64,000 nucleotides of DNA from G963663775 sp963663775 (GTDB lineage Bacteria; Bacillota; Clostridia; Oscillospirales; Butyricicoccaceae): NCBI GenBank assembly GCA_963663775.1, contig OY760624.1, positions 806,001-870,000 of the forward strand, in the 5' to 3' direction. Each line of letters begins with the position of its first letter. The stretch's first letter is position 1. A program made the translations under genes and the position numbers. Below, piece after piece: positions 42,726-50,484 of the stretch. The notes below the pieces were generated by a model that saw only the letters and a program-made list of their open reading frames with translations, was not told the origin of the DNA and searched no databases.

Positions 42726-42755
42726 CTATATCACTTGCTTGCGCAAGTGATATAG
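42726..42755. repeat. Perfect 13-bp inverted repeat spanning a stop codon
   Basis: CTATATCACTTGC - TTGC - GCAAGTGATATAG. The minus-strand gene at 42731-43273 ends inside it, its last seven sense codons and stop lying in the hairpin. No T-tract follows on the minus strand. It may protect the 3' end of the transcript. Confidence 0.75.
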
Positions 42756-43273
42756 TCATCCCCCTCTGGCACAACCAGTGCCAAATCTGTCAATTCTGCT
42801 GCGTCAATTTGCAATCCATCGCCGAACCGCAGCGTTTTTCCTTCTGTCGACACCGCACCAAACCGCTCCGCATCCATCAGCGGCTGATATCGTGCCGCTT
42901 TGTGAATCCACCCTTCCATATTCAACAACAGGATACTCTTGCTTTGCAGGTGCAATTGCAGCCGCCCCGCACCCATTGGCTGTACACATAAAATCGCCGC
43001 ATCGCCACAAGGCGGCTTCAACGCCATATCCATTGCTTCTCTCGCAAAAATATCCAGTTCAAACTTCGGTCTGGTATCAAAAACAATTTTTGAACCATCC
43101 GTACCCGCAGAAAAAAACACCTGTCTGTCCATGAGCGGATAATACCGAATCGTCTGCAGACGATTTTCCATATTCAGTTCCAACATGCTTCCGCTGCTAA
43201 ACTCCAGTTGGATGCGATATCCATCCAAAGGCGTCACCGCCTGAATGGTTGGCGTTTTCTTTTTCTTTGCCAT
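42731..43273 (-). CDS. Tandem DUF2442-like protein
   Basis: A 180-residue protein; the start at 43273 is set by AAGGAGGGG. Two similar halves (about residues 10-85 and 100-170) each carry a beta-rich unit with L-x-x-NME and RYxPLMD, as in ELNMENRLQTIRYYPLMD and LLNMEGWIHKAARYQPLMD. This looks like a tandem duplication of the DUF2442 domain (a small domain sometimes found with toxin-antitoxin loci). Function is unknown. It ends within a palindrome. Confidence 0.7.
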   Translation of the reverse strand: MAKKKKTPTIQAVTPLDGYRIQLEFSSGSMLELNMENRLQTIRYYPLMDRQVFFSAGTDGSKIVFDTRPKFELDIFAREAMDMALKPPCGDAAILCVQPMGAGRLQLHLQSKSILLLNMEGWIHKAARYQPLMDAERFGAVSTEGKTLRFGDGLQIDAAELTDLALVVPEGDDYITCASK

Positions 43274-43350
43274 ATGCCCCTCCTTGCGCGCTGCAAACAA
43301 TTCCCTCAACTTCGCAAACCCACACAATTCCAAGCGTGTTCCCTGTTTCG

Positions 43351-43551
43351 TCAATCAATCCCATATAACAGCAGTGCTGTACACAGCAAATAGCCGATGG
43401 TAAGCACCACAATCACGCTGGAAATGACGCAGGCAATCGCCGCTGTACGTGCATTTCCGTTTGCATGTTTTTGCCGCAACATCTTCCGTGCGCTATAGAA
43501 TACCCCCACGATGCCCAGCAGGAGTATCGCTGCCGCAATCCAACTTTCCAT
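43351..43551 (-). CDS. Small membrane protein, unknown
   Basis: A 66-residue protein with two predicted membrane helices (about 6-23 and 36-60) joined by a basic loop (RKMLRQKHANGNAR). The ATG at 43551 is chosen because GGAGGTG sits just before it. It lies 77 bases upstream of the DUF2442-like gene and may share its transcript. No family is recognised. Confidence 0.65.
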   Translation of the reverse strand: MESWIAAAILLLGIVGVFYSARKMLRQKHANGNARTAAIACVISSVIVVLTIGYLLCTALLLYGID

Positions 43552-43636
43552 ATCCACACCTCCTGCACTTCTCCCACATCCAAAAGCAGCCGTACAGCCT
43601 CAAAACGCCCGTTTTCGTCTGCCAGCGCCTTGTGTA

Positions 43637-43701
43637 TAAAAAAAGCGCAAGGCATATTCTGCGCAAAAGCGGACGCATTTTGCATGATATATGCCTTGCA
43701 C
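43637..43701 (-). terminator. Terminator of the SLH/lipoprotein operon
   Basis: A 13-bp stem (arms 43645-43657 and 43689-43701, one G-U on the transcript) followed by T7 on the minus strand, 48 bases after the SLH gene stop. The loop is 31 bases long. Confidence 0.8.
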
Positions 43702-43748
43702 TTTGCGATGTAGCGCCTACACAATTGCTATCAAGCTATCGCCGGTGT

Positions 43749-44405
43749 TTAACCCTTCGGCCAATAATCGGAGTCAATCGCACGGCAGATAATCGTAGCC
43801 GTTGCGGCATTGCTCACATCTGCTTTCGGCCAAAGCTCATCGTTATCACTGCCTGTGACAATGCCAATGTCCATCAGCAGCTGCATCGGGTCGGCTGCCC
43901 AGCTGCTAATATCGCCATAATCGGTGAACTCTGCAATCTGTCGGCTGTAAATATCCTCTTGGCTATAATCCGGCGCAACACCCAGATAGTCCATCGTGCG
44001 ATACAGGAAGGTGAACGCCTGCTCACGTGTCAAATTCATATCCGGTCCAAACTGGGTACGACTGATGCCACTGGTGATGCCATTGTTCACCGCCCATTCC
44101 ACTGCATAATGATATGCATTACTGCTCGGTACATCTGGAAAACTGGTTTCTTCCATCACTTCATCATAGGGGTTTTCACAAGCATTCCACAACGCCATCA
44201 CGAAATAACCACGTGTGGTGCTAACATCTGGGTAGAAATTACCATCGTCATCCGTGTACATAATTCCCTTGTCAACGATGGTATTTACATAGTCATATGC
44301 CCAATTGTCTGCTGACAAATCCGCCAAATATGCTGCCGATGCCGTGCTGATGGACGATGCACTCAACAGTGCACACGTCAACATTGCTGCTAAAAACTTT
44401 TTCAT
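43749..44405 (-). CDS. SLH-domain secreted protein
   Basis: A 218-residue protein with start at 44405 behind AAAGGTG. Residues 1-23 are a signal peptide. The mature part is almost wholly SLH-like: units at about 25-80, 85-140 and 160-218 with NLTREQAFTFLYRTMDY and DVSNAATATIICRAI. There is no extra functional domain, so it may be a pure wall-coating or decoy protein. It lies 108 bases downstream of the lipoprotein gene and is probably co-transcribed. Confidence 0.82.
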   Translation of the reverse strand: MKKFLAAMLTCALLSASSISTASAAYLADLSADNWAYDYVNTIVDKGIMYTDDDGNFYPDVSTTRGYFVMALWNACENPYDEVMEETSFPDVPSSNAYHYAVEWAVNNGITSGISRTQFGPDMNLTREQAFTFLYRTMDYLGVAPDYSQEDIYSRQIAEFTDYGDISSWAADPMQLLMDIGIVTGSDNDELWPKADVSNAATATIICRAIDSDYWPKG

Positions 44406-44513
44406 AGATAACACCTTTCCCTTTCCAAATAAACGCACATTTTTTCCGACTCCCTGGGTTCTCACCCCCCTGCACAGTTTCTGCTTGGCAAACCCACGTA
44501 CAACCAACATGCC

Positions 44514-45773
44514 TTACGTTTCTGTAAAGGCAAGTGTCGCCAATCGCTTGCCGACTTCATCGGTATAATCCTGCACAAAATCTGCAGGGATACTGACATG
44601 CAGTCTGTAATCTCCAATATCCGTTTGCACATACACATCTTCGCATTCCTTCGTGTCCTCGTTTTCACCTGTTTCATATACGACGAGCCACGCAGGATAG
44701 CTGAGCAAATCGCTGTATTCCTCTGCCGGTGTCAATGTAATAAGGCGAATGTCATCGCCCTCCAAGCTTTTGATGCTCGCAAGCACGGCATCTTCCGCAT
44801 ATTCCACCTGTTGTGGCGTATCTACCGTAAACCCAACCATGCTATCCAGCAAATATTCCTTACCCGGCACAATTTCGTCCATGCCGGCTGTATCAAAGGT
44901 GAGCGTATAGGCACCGGCTACGGTATCTCCCGGGTCAGATGCACTCCCCTGCTGATAGGACAGCGGCGGATTCATCTGGTCCATATCGCTTGGGTCAAAC
45001 AGACACTGTCCATTGAGGCGGATTAGTTCGTTTAGGGCAGGGGTATAGCCAAAGAAACCTTCCCAGTCGCCCACCTCATCTTCGGTTGCATTCACCTGCA
45101 GCAGCAGTTGTGTAAGCGGACCGGAAGCCCCCTCTTGGATTAAAAAGCCTGCCACATCCACACTTTCGACCGTAACACTTGTATTCGGATAATAGTCCTG
45201 AATCAAACCGCTGGCCGTATCCGCAACCGTGTCCCGATCCAGCTTTAAATCCGCCAACGCATCGTCCACAGACATGAATCGATTGTTTTTTCGGTCAAAA
45301 TTATAGCTATATAAATTCCCGTCTATCGCATAGGTTGGACATTCACAATAGGTTGTTACAATCTGCAAATACTCATCGCTGGTAAATGGATAGGAGCGCA
45401 CTTCCACCCAGGAATCACTCCCTGCTTTCTCCATATAATCGTTGTAATCCGTCAAAACTCCATTGGCGATGGTGTGATTCAGCGATTCGATTTCCGGATT
45501 TTTCCCATCATATTGCTGCAAATCCGCCTGCGTGTCATCATAGCTGAGGAATAAAATTTCACCGATATTGTCACCATTGTATTCCTGTGTCAAAACGGCA
45601 ATTTGGGTATTGCTATTGTCAATCGCTGCGCTCGCCGTCGATTCCGCACTCGCTGCCGTCCCTGCGGACGCAGTCGTCTGCGTGGATTGTCCCGTGCAGG
45701 CAGTCAGAAGCATTGTCAAACTGCATGCCAACACCGCACCACACAGCTTTGGAAGCCTTTGCATATTTTTCAT
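44514..45773 (-). CDS. Large lipoprotein of unknown function in the surface island
   Basis: A 419-residue protein with lipobox LLTAC (Cys-26) followed by a Ser/Thr/Ala-rich spacer to about residue 52. The soluble part has NGVLTDYNDYMEKAGSDSW and a YPFTSDEYLQIVTTY segment reminiscent of the DUF3298/PdaC-N type of extracellular domain, but the match is weak. The start at 45773 follows AAAGGAGAG. It is transcribed after the terminator of the MalT-like regulator gene and leads the SLH gene at 43749. Confidence 0.75.
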   Translation of the reverse strand: MKNMQRLPKLCGAVLACSLTMLLTACTGQSTQTTASAGTAASAESTASAAIDNSNTQIAVLTQEYNGDNIGEILFLSYDDTQADLQQYDGKNPEIESLNHTIANGVLTDYNDYMEKAGSDSWVEVRSYPFTSDEYLQIVTTYCECPTYAIDGNLYSYNFDRKNNRFMSVDDALADLKLDRDTVADTASGLIQDYYPNTSVTVESVDVAGFLIQEGASGPLTQLLLQVNATEDEVGDWEGFFGYTPALNELIRLNGQCLFDPSDMDQMNPPLSYQQGSASDPGDTVAGAYTLTFDTAGMDEIVPGKEYLLDSMVGFTVDTPQQVEYAEDAVLASIKSLEGDDIRLITLTPAEEYSDLLSYPAWLVVYETGENEDTKECEDVYVQTDIGDYRLHVSIPADFVQDYTDEVGKRLATLAFTET

Positions 45774-45830
45774 CTATTCTCTCTCCTTTGATTATATTGA
45801 TATGTCACTATCCCTGTTTCGATTTGCAAT

Positions 45831-45861
45831 AAAAACACACCCCACATATAGTGTAGGGTGT
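45831..45861 (-). terminator. Terminator of the MalT/LuxR-type regulator gene
   Basis: Minus-strand ACACCCTAC/GTGGGGTGT stem with a 7-base loop, then GTTTTTATT, 33 bases past the regulator stop. Confidence 0.82.
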
Positions 45862-45893
45862 ATCCACAAAAGATGCTATAGTACATTGTACTT

Positions 45894-48350
45894 TTATTTT
45901 TCCTCCGGCAGCTGCTTGAGCTGTTCTCTGGATGCAAATCCGCACTTCTCCAGCATGCCGCTGATGACATTGCGGATGGTATTGGGGGACAAATACAGCC
46001 TGCCCGCAATCTGCTTATTGGTCATATCCTGCTTGAGCAGTGCCAAAATTTCAGATTCCCGTGGCGTCCATTTTTTGCGTTGAAACGCCGCAAGTCCTTG
46101 TGAAAGCGTATCAGAAAGCGCATGTATTTGGGCAAGTGCTTCCTCGCCGCATGCTGTTTCCGCCAGCAGCGTTTGAATACCTGCATAATTCTCTGCAAAC
46201 GGAAAATAGATACGGTCGGGCAGGGCAATCTCCAGTGCTTCCTGCAGCGCTGCACACGCCTGCTCCCGCTTTTCTAAAATCTGCAGTGCCTGCGCCATAT
46301 ACAGCTTGAGATAAATCTGCGGCAGCAGGTTGGGGAAGATGCCGGACAGCCCCAACGCAAACGCACTGACCCCCAACAGCTTTTGATATTCTCCACGTGC
46401 CAACAGCAGCCGCCCATAGAGAATGTGTGCAAACGGCTGCGTCATGATAACCAGTCGCTTGTCGGCAATCTCCCCTTCTGAAAGCCAACTCGGCAGTTCC
46501 TCTCCCCTGTCCAGCAGTAGATACAGATATCCCCGTGCTAAATCCAACGTATAGCGGCACAAATCCTCGGTGTTCTGATGGGCACGTTCTTCGAGTGAAC
46601 CGATGGCACTTTGCAGCATGCCCGTATCGCCCCGCAGCACGGCAATGCGTGCCAGCAAAAACAGTCCACATTGGTAAATGCTGTTCTGTCGCTTGCTGTC
46701 TGCGGTAAACATCGCCCTGTGACAAAGAATTTCTGCATCCTCCGCTTCTCCCCGCATGAAATACGCCTCTGCACGCATCATGATTTCCGCTCCGCTGCCG
46801 TGTCCATCGGTCAATTGATAATACACCGGCATACAGGCATCCATTTGCAGCAGTTCTTCGTCCAATTTTCCGCTTTCCCGATAAAACATATAGAGTACTG
46901 ACGGGGCTCCAAATGTCCATGTGCTTTTGACGCTAATCAGATTGGCAGGTCCGTCCAGCAGTGCCAATGCCCTGCGGTGCCGTGCGCTCATGGCGTCAAT
47001 GCGGTTATATTCCAAAAAGGACAGCAGCAGCTCCATTTCTCCGAGCAGTGCATCCTTTTTCGCTTGCGGCAGTGTACTCTGGCGGATAGCCTCGTCAATT
47101 TCCGCTTGAAAAGACCGCAGCATTTGATTTTCATGCAGAAAAAACAATGTAAACGCCAACGGCACCATCGCCGCAGGATATTTCCGCTTGATGGAAAACG
47201 GCGTATTGCGCATAATGTCCAAAATCATGGGTTTGGTCGTTTCATCCACAACATCCGCAATTTCATAACTTGTCAGTGACAGCGAAAAAAAGTGTTCCCA
47301 CGCACCGGAAAGATAATAAAACCGCAGGGTATTCACACGGTCACCCGCTTGTTCCGCCAATTGCCCGCCTGCAAGATAAATGGCTTGCTGCTGCCCTTCC
47401 GATAGCAGCGCAAATTGTTCCGCAAGGAAGCTTTGAAACAGATTGTGCAAATAAAATCGGCGCGCCTCTCTGTCAAAGTGCACAAACACCCGCTTCCCTC
47501 GCAAAAGGCGTTCTGTATCCACGGCACTCATGCCAGACAATGCCGTAGCTTGTGCCAGCGTAAATCGCGGAAAAATAGACACCGCCATTAAAAAATGCTG
47601 TTCCTGCGCCGGCAATCGATTCCACAGCGCCTTATGTATCAGATTTTGCATGCCGCCTCTCTCAAACTGTCCGCTTTCCATGTAGGACAGCAACTGCAGA
47701 TAGAGTGCCATAATCCAGCCTTCGGTCATCTTGGACACTTCTTCCAGCTGTGCATCCGTGAGAAAAACCCCTGCCTGCCGATAATAGGCATCAATATCCG
47801 CCTGCGAAAACGCCAACACCGCCTCTCGCAGCACCAAAAAGCGACTGTTTTGCAGCAGCACAGTTTGCGCCTCCTCCGGCAGCAGCTGCGATGCCACAAC
47901 AATGTGCAGTTCCTTTCCGCCATGTTCTGCCAGTGCCATCAAAAAATCGCCGGGCACGGCCAGATTCCATGCCGTAAAATCATCCAGCACCAAGTAGGTT
48001 TCCTCTGCACACTGCAGTTGTCGAAAGATGTCCTGTACTTCCGGCAGGGTATCTTCATCCGGCATGCCCGCCTCCAGCAAACGGTCTGCACTTTTCGCAT
48101 CAAACGTACGAATCAACCCACAAAAAGCCTTCCATGCCGTGCCCGGCTGTTCCTGTGAAAAGGTATGCCAGCGCACTTGCGCCGTGTCGGATACCTTTTG
48201 TTCAAAAAAGTGATTTAAGACCGTTGTCTTGCCGAATCCCGACGGTGCTTCCACCAGCGTCAAAGCATATGCTTTGACGGCATGCAGACGTGCCAGGATG
48301 CTTGTTGGAAAAAACTGTGTTTCCGGCCGCATCTGTGTCATTCTCACCAT
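45894..48350 (-). CDS. MalT-type STAND transcriptional activator with LuxR HTH
   Basis: An 818-residue regulator. The start at 48350 is set by GAGGAGAAA; an upstream in-frame ATG at 48443 also has a GGAGGAAATC site and cannot be excluded. Walker A is APSGFGKTT (residues 35-43), and Walker B-like YLVLDDF follows. The long middle is alpha-helical, TPR-like, and probably binds an inducer. The C-terminus (about 760-818) is a LuxR HTH with TPRESEILALLKQDMTNKQIA and LSPNTIRNVI. STAND proteins of this kind multimerise on ATP and ligand. It follows the transglutaminase-SLH gene on the same strand and is presumed co-transcribed. Confidence 0.92.
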   Translation of the reverse strand: MVRMTQMRPETQFFPTSILARLHAVKAYALTLVEAPSGFGKTTVLNHFFEQKVSDTAQVRWHTFSQEQPGTAWKAFCGLIRTFDAKSADRLLEAGMPDEDTLPEVQDIFRQLQCAEETYLVLDDFTAWNLAVPGDFLMALAEHGGKELHIVVASQLLPEEAQTVLLQNSRFLVLREAVLAFSQADIDAYYRQAGVFLTDAQLEEVSKMTEGWIMALYLQLLSYMESGQFERGGMQNLIHKALWNRLPAQEQHFLMAVSIFPRFTLAQATALSGMSAVDTERLLRGKRVFVHFDREARRFYLHNLFQSFLAEQFALLSEGQQQAIYLAGGQLAEQAGDRVNTLRFYYLSGAWEHFFSLSLTSYEIADVVDETTKPMILDIMRNTPFSIKRKYPAAMVPLAFTLFFLHENQMLRSFQAEIDEAIRQSTLPQAKKDALLGEMELLLSFLEYNRIDAMSARHRRALALLDGPANLISVKSTWTFGAPSVLYMFYRESGKLDEELLQMDACMPVYYQLTDGHGSGAEIMMRAEAYFMRGEAEDAEILCHRAMFTADSKRQNSIYQCGLFLLARIAVLRGDTGMLQSAIGSLEERAHQNTEDLCRYTLDLARGYLYLLLDRGEELPSWLSEGEIADKRLVIMTQPFAHILYGRLLLARGEYQKLLGVSAFALGLSGIFPNLLPQIYLKLYMAQALQILEKREQACAALQEALEIALPDRIYFPFAENYAGIQTLLAETACGEEALAQIHALSDTLSQGLAAFQRKKWTPRESEILALLKQDMTNKQIAGRLYLSPNTIRNVISGMLEKCGFASREQLKQLPEEK

Positions 48351-48361
48351 ATGCTTTCTCC

Positions 48362-48448
48362 TCACCGCATATTGCCTGCGGATTTTCGTCCGTTTGCTTG
48401 CTGTCCTTTCTGCACCGCTGCTGCAGCCACTGCCATTGCGCATTGCAC
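48362..48448 (-). CDS. Possible 28-residue leader peptide ahead of the regulator
   Basis: A GTG at 48448 lies 6 bases after GGAGGA and opens a short frame with an Ala/Val-rich hydrophobic start and a basic end, closing with TGA that overlaps the regulator's GAGGAG. Translational coupling is plausible. An alternative is that the same GGAGGA serves the longer regulator start at 48443. Nothing else supports the peptide. Confidence 0.25.
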   Translation of the reverse strand: MQCAMAVAAAAVQKGQQANGRKSAGNMR

Positions 48449-48479
48449 CTGATTTCCTCCAATGCCGCATTGCCAATAT

Positions 48480-50015
48480 TTATGCTGCAAGCGCATGATA
48501 GAGCCGCAAAACCGTGCAGTATGCCTGCTGCCGTGTATACGTGGATTGCGGGGAAAAATGCGTTGCATCGACCCCACCCATCACAACAGCGTTCGTATTG
48601 GCATCTGTGATTGCAGACACGAAGTCGATTGCGGAAACCGCCCAATCATTGCAGGCATCCTTGTCGGCAAATGCCCTACTTTCCCCGGTCGGCTGCTTCA
48701 TACCTAGCTTTTGAGCGGTTCGATATAGCATCGCTGCCGCTTCTTGCCGTGTAATACTTCCATTGGGTGCAAATATACCGTTGCCTTTTCCGCCTACAAT
48801 GCCAAAGGCATAGGCTGCATTGACCGCCGGGTCAGAACAATCTGAAAATACCGCCTGCGGCATGGTGACATCATATGCAGCGCATAATCCATCCAAATCA
48901 CTTCCGTTCTCAACCTCCATCAGCCGCATAATCAGCGTGCAAAAATCTTGTCTGGTGATTTGTGCTGCATATGCCCCCTGCAACGCATACGGAATTAAAT
49001 TTTGAGCAAACGCCTGTGCAATTTCTTTTTGTGCCCAATCGGCTGGAATATTGCTGCCATATGCCGTATTGGAACGCATTGTAATTTTGTGGTCTACAGA
49101 AAACGGCTCATCTGCCATATCAAAATATATCATCGAACCGCCCCCCACATAATCAAATTCTCCATTTATGTAGGTATTCCAAGCATCCCAAGTGGCATCG
49201 ACATTGCACCAACGGCCATCTGCCCACACTTCGTTCCACGCATGGTCTTCCGATTCACAAATGATGCACGGAATATTTTGTGCCTGCAGCAGCGCCTGTA
49301 GCAGCTGCGCATACCCTGCGCAAACGGTGCGCTTGGTTGCAAGAACATCTGCGGCGAACAGCGAAACTTCCGTGGTCCTGTCCTCTGCATAATCGTAATC
49401 ATAATAGATGTTGTCTGTCACCCAATGATGAAGCAGAAGTGCTTTTTCATAGTCCGAGCCCGCCGATTGCGTGATTGATTCGGATAATTTGACCACCGCT
49501 GAAGCAATACTTTCTGTCGCCAATGCATCTGCCGGATTCATCCAACTGCTTTTCTGCGCTGCATTGTTTTGCAGGTTGTCTTGGTCAAAATCAAACCGCC
49601 ACCCCTCCGCTGTATACAGCAGATGCGCATCTTCAAATGGATAGCTGGCAAAGTCATAGCTTTGATTCAGCCCCTCCAAAATCACGAGCATATCTTCCGC
49701 AGCGGTGTATGCCGATAAATCAACCGTTATACTGAAGCTCTGTTTTGGTGTGATGGCAACAGGCTCTCCGCCCATGCCATCCACAAACGGCAGGATATAC
49801 TGCACCTCCGCATTGCTGCAAACGCCCAAAATCTCCAGTGTGTTCCCTGTCAAAGAATACTGCACATATTGATTCGGATTGTTGTTGGTTTTGTACGTGG
49901 TTATGATGCCTGCTTGCGCCGCTGCAGACACCATCGTCATCGGCACACTGCCAATCAAAAATGCCAGCACAAGTAATGCGCCTATGATTTTTCGATTTTT
50001 CGTCTTAAAAAACAT
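48480..50015 (-). CDS. Secreted transglutaminase-like protein with SLH anchor
   Basis: A 511-residue protein. Residues 1-31 form a signal peptide. Residues 180-280 form a transglutaminase-like fold with the triad Cys-232 (KRTVCAGYA), His-258 (DHAWNEVW) and Asp-273 (NVDATWD), all intact. SLH repeats at about 325-385, 390-440 and 450-511 (ITRQDFCTLIMRL, ITRQEAAAMLYRTA, YTRQQAYCTVLRL) anchor it to the wall. Such proteins may act as cysteine peptidases or cross-linkers; the substrate is unknown. Promoter TTGAAA-17-TATAAT lies about 150 bases upstream, leaving a long leader. Confidence 0.9.
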   Translation of the reverse strand: MFFKTKNRKIIGALLVLAFLIGSVPMTMVSAAAQAGIITTYKTNNNPNQYVQYSLTGNTLEILGVCSNAEVQYILPFVDGMGGEPVAITPKQSFSITVDLSAYTAAEDMLVILEGLNQSYDFASYPFEDAHLLYTAEGWRFDFDQDNLQNNAAQKSSWMNPADALATESIASAVVKLSESITQSAGSDYEKALLLHHWVTDNIYYDYDYAEDRTTEVSLFAADVLATKRTVCAGYAQLLQALLQAQNIPCIICESEDHAWNEVWADGRWCNVDATWDAWNTYINGEFDYVGGGSMIYFDMADEPFSVDHKITMRSNTAYGSNIPADWAQKEIAQAFAQNLIPYALQGAYAAQITRQDFCTLIMRLMEVENGSDLDGLCAAYDVTMPQAVFSDCSDPAVNAAYAFGIVGGKGNGIFAPNGSITRQEAAAMLYRTAQKLGMKQPTGESRAFADKDACNDWAVSAIDFVSAITDANTNAVVMGGVDATHFSPQSTYTRQQAYCTVLRLYHALAA

Positions 50016-50167
50016 CCCTTATCCGTCCTTTCTCGAAAAAAGCCGCTGTATCGTGCTTGATAGGAAGAAAAAATGTCCTCACATCGGCTGCCAAATTCCC
50101 CCGCACTTGCGGAATCCTGCCCCAGACAATGCACGCCCATTGCAGGCAGATGAGAAGATTTATCTGT

Positions 50168-50196
50168 ATTATACAGGCGACCGTCCTTTTTTTCAA
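50168..50196 (-). promoter_or_regulatory. Promoter of the transglutaminase-SLH gene
   Basis: Minus-strand TTGAAA (50196-50191), a 17-base spacer and TATAAT (50173-50168). The leader of about 145 bases has no evident riboswitch. The whole gap 50016-50484 is non-coding and divergently used. Confidence 0.8.
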
Positions 50197-50382
50197 GACT
50201 TTCGAGTGTGGCATCGTCCGCTCTAATTTTTCATTCAACGCCGTTTGGAACGCTGTCCCCCTCGAAAACATTCTGTCCAATGCCAAATAACCTCGTCTGC
50301 ATTGTCAATGCAACGCTTATCCCGTGCTTTGGCACTCCTATCGTGTTCTCTTTTTGCTTTGCTTTCACGTTTTCTCTTGTAA

Positions 50383-50425
50383 TTCAGAATAAATTCAGAA
50401 TTTATTTAGACTCACCTTGTAGAAT
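50383..50425 (+). promoter_or_regulatory. Direct repeats and -10 element upstream of the giant surface gene (SARP-like geometry)
   Basis: TTCAGAA at 50383-50389 and again at 50394-50400 are spaced 11 bp start to start. A degenerate copy TTTAGAC occupies the next register (50405-50411). TAGAAT (50420-50425) follows after exactly 8 bases. No consensus -35 is present. BTAD-containing SARP activators are known to bind heptamer repeats at 11-bp spacing ending 8 bp before the -10. The link to the BTAD regulator at 55018 is inference. Confidence 0.5.
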
Positions 50426-50484
50426 AAACCTATCAAAATAGGAACAGCTGAAAAAACTGGAACCATAAGCGAGGAGAGAAAGAA

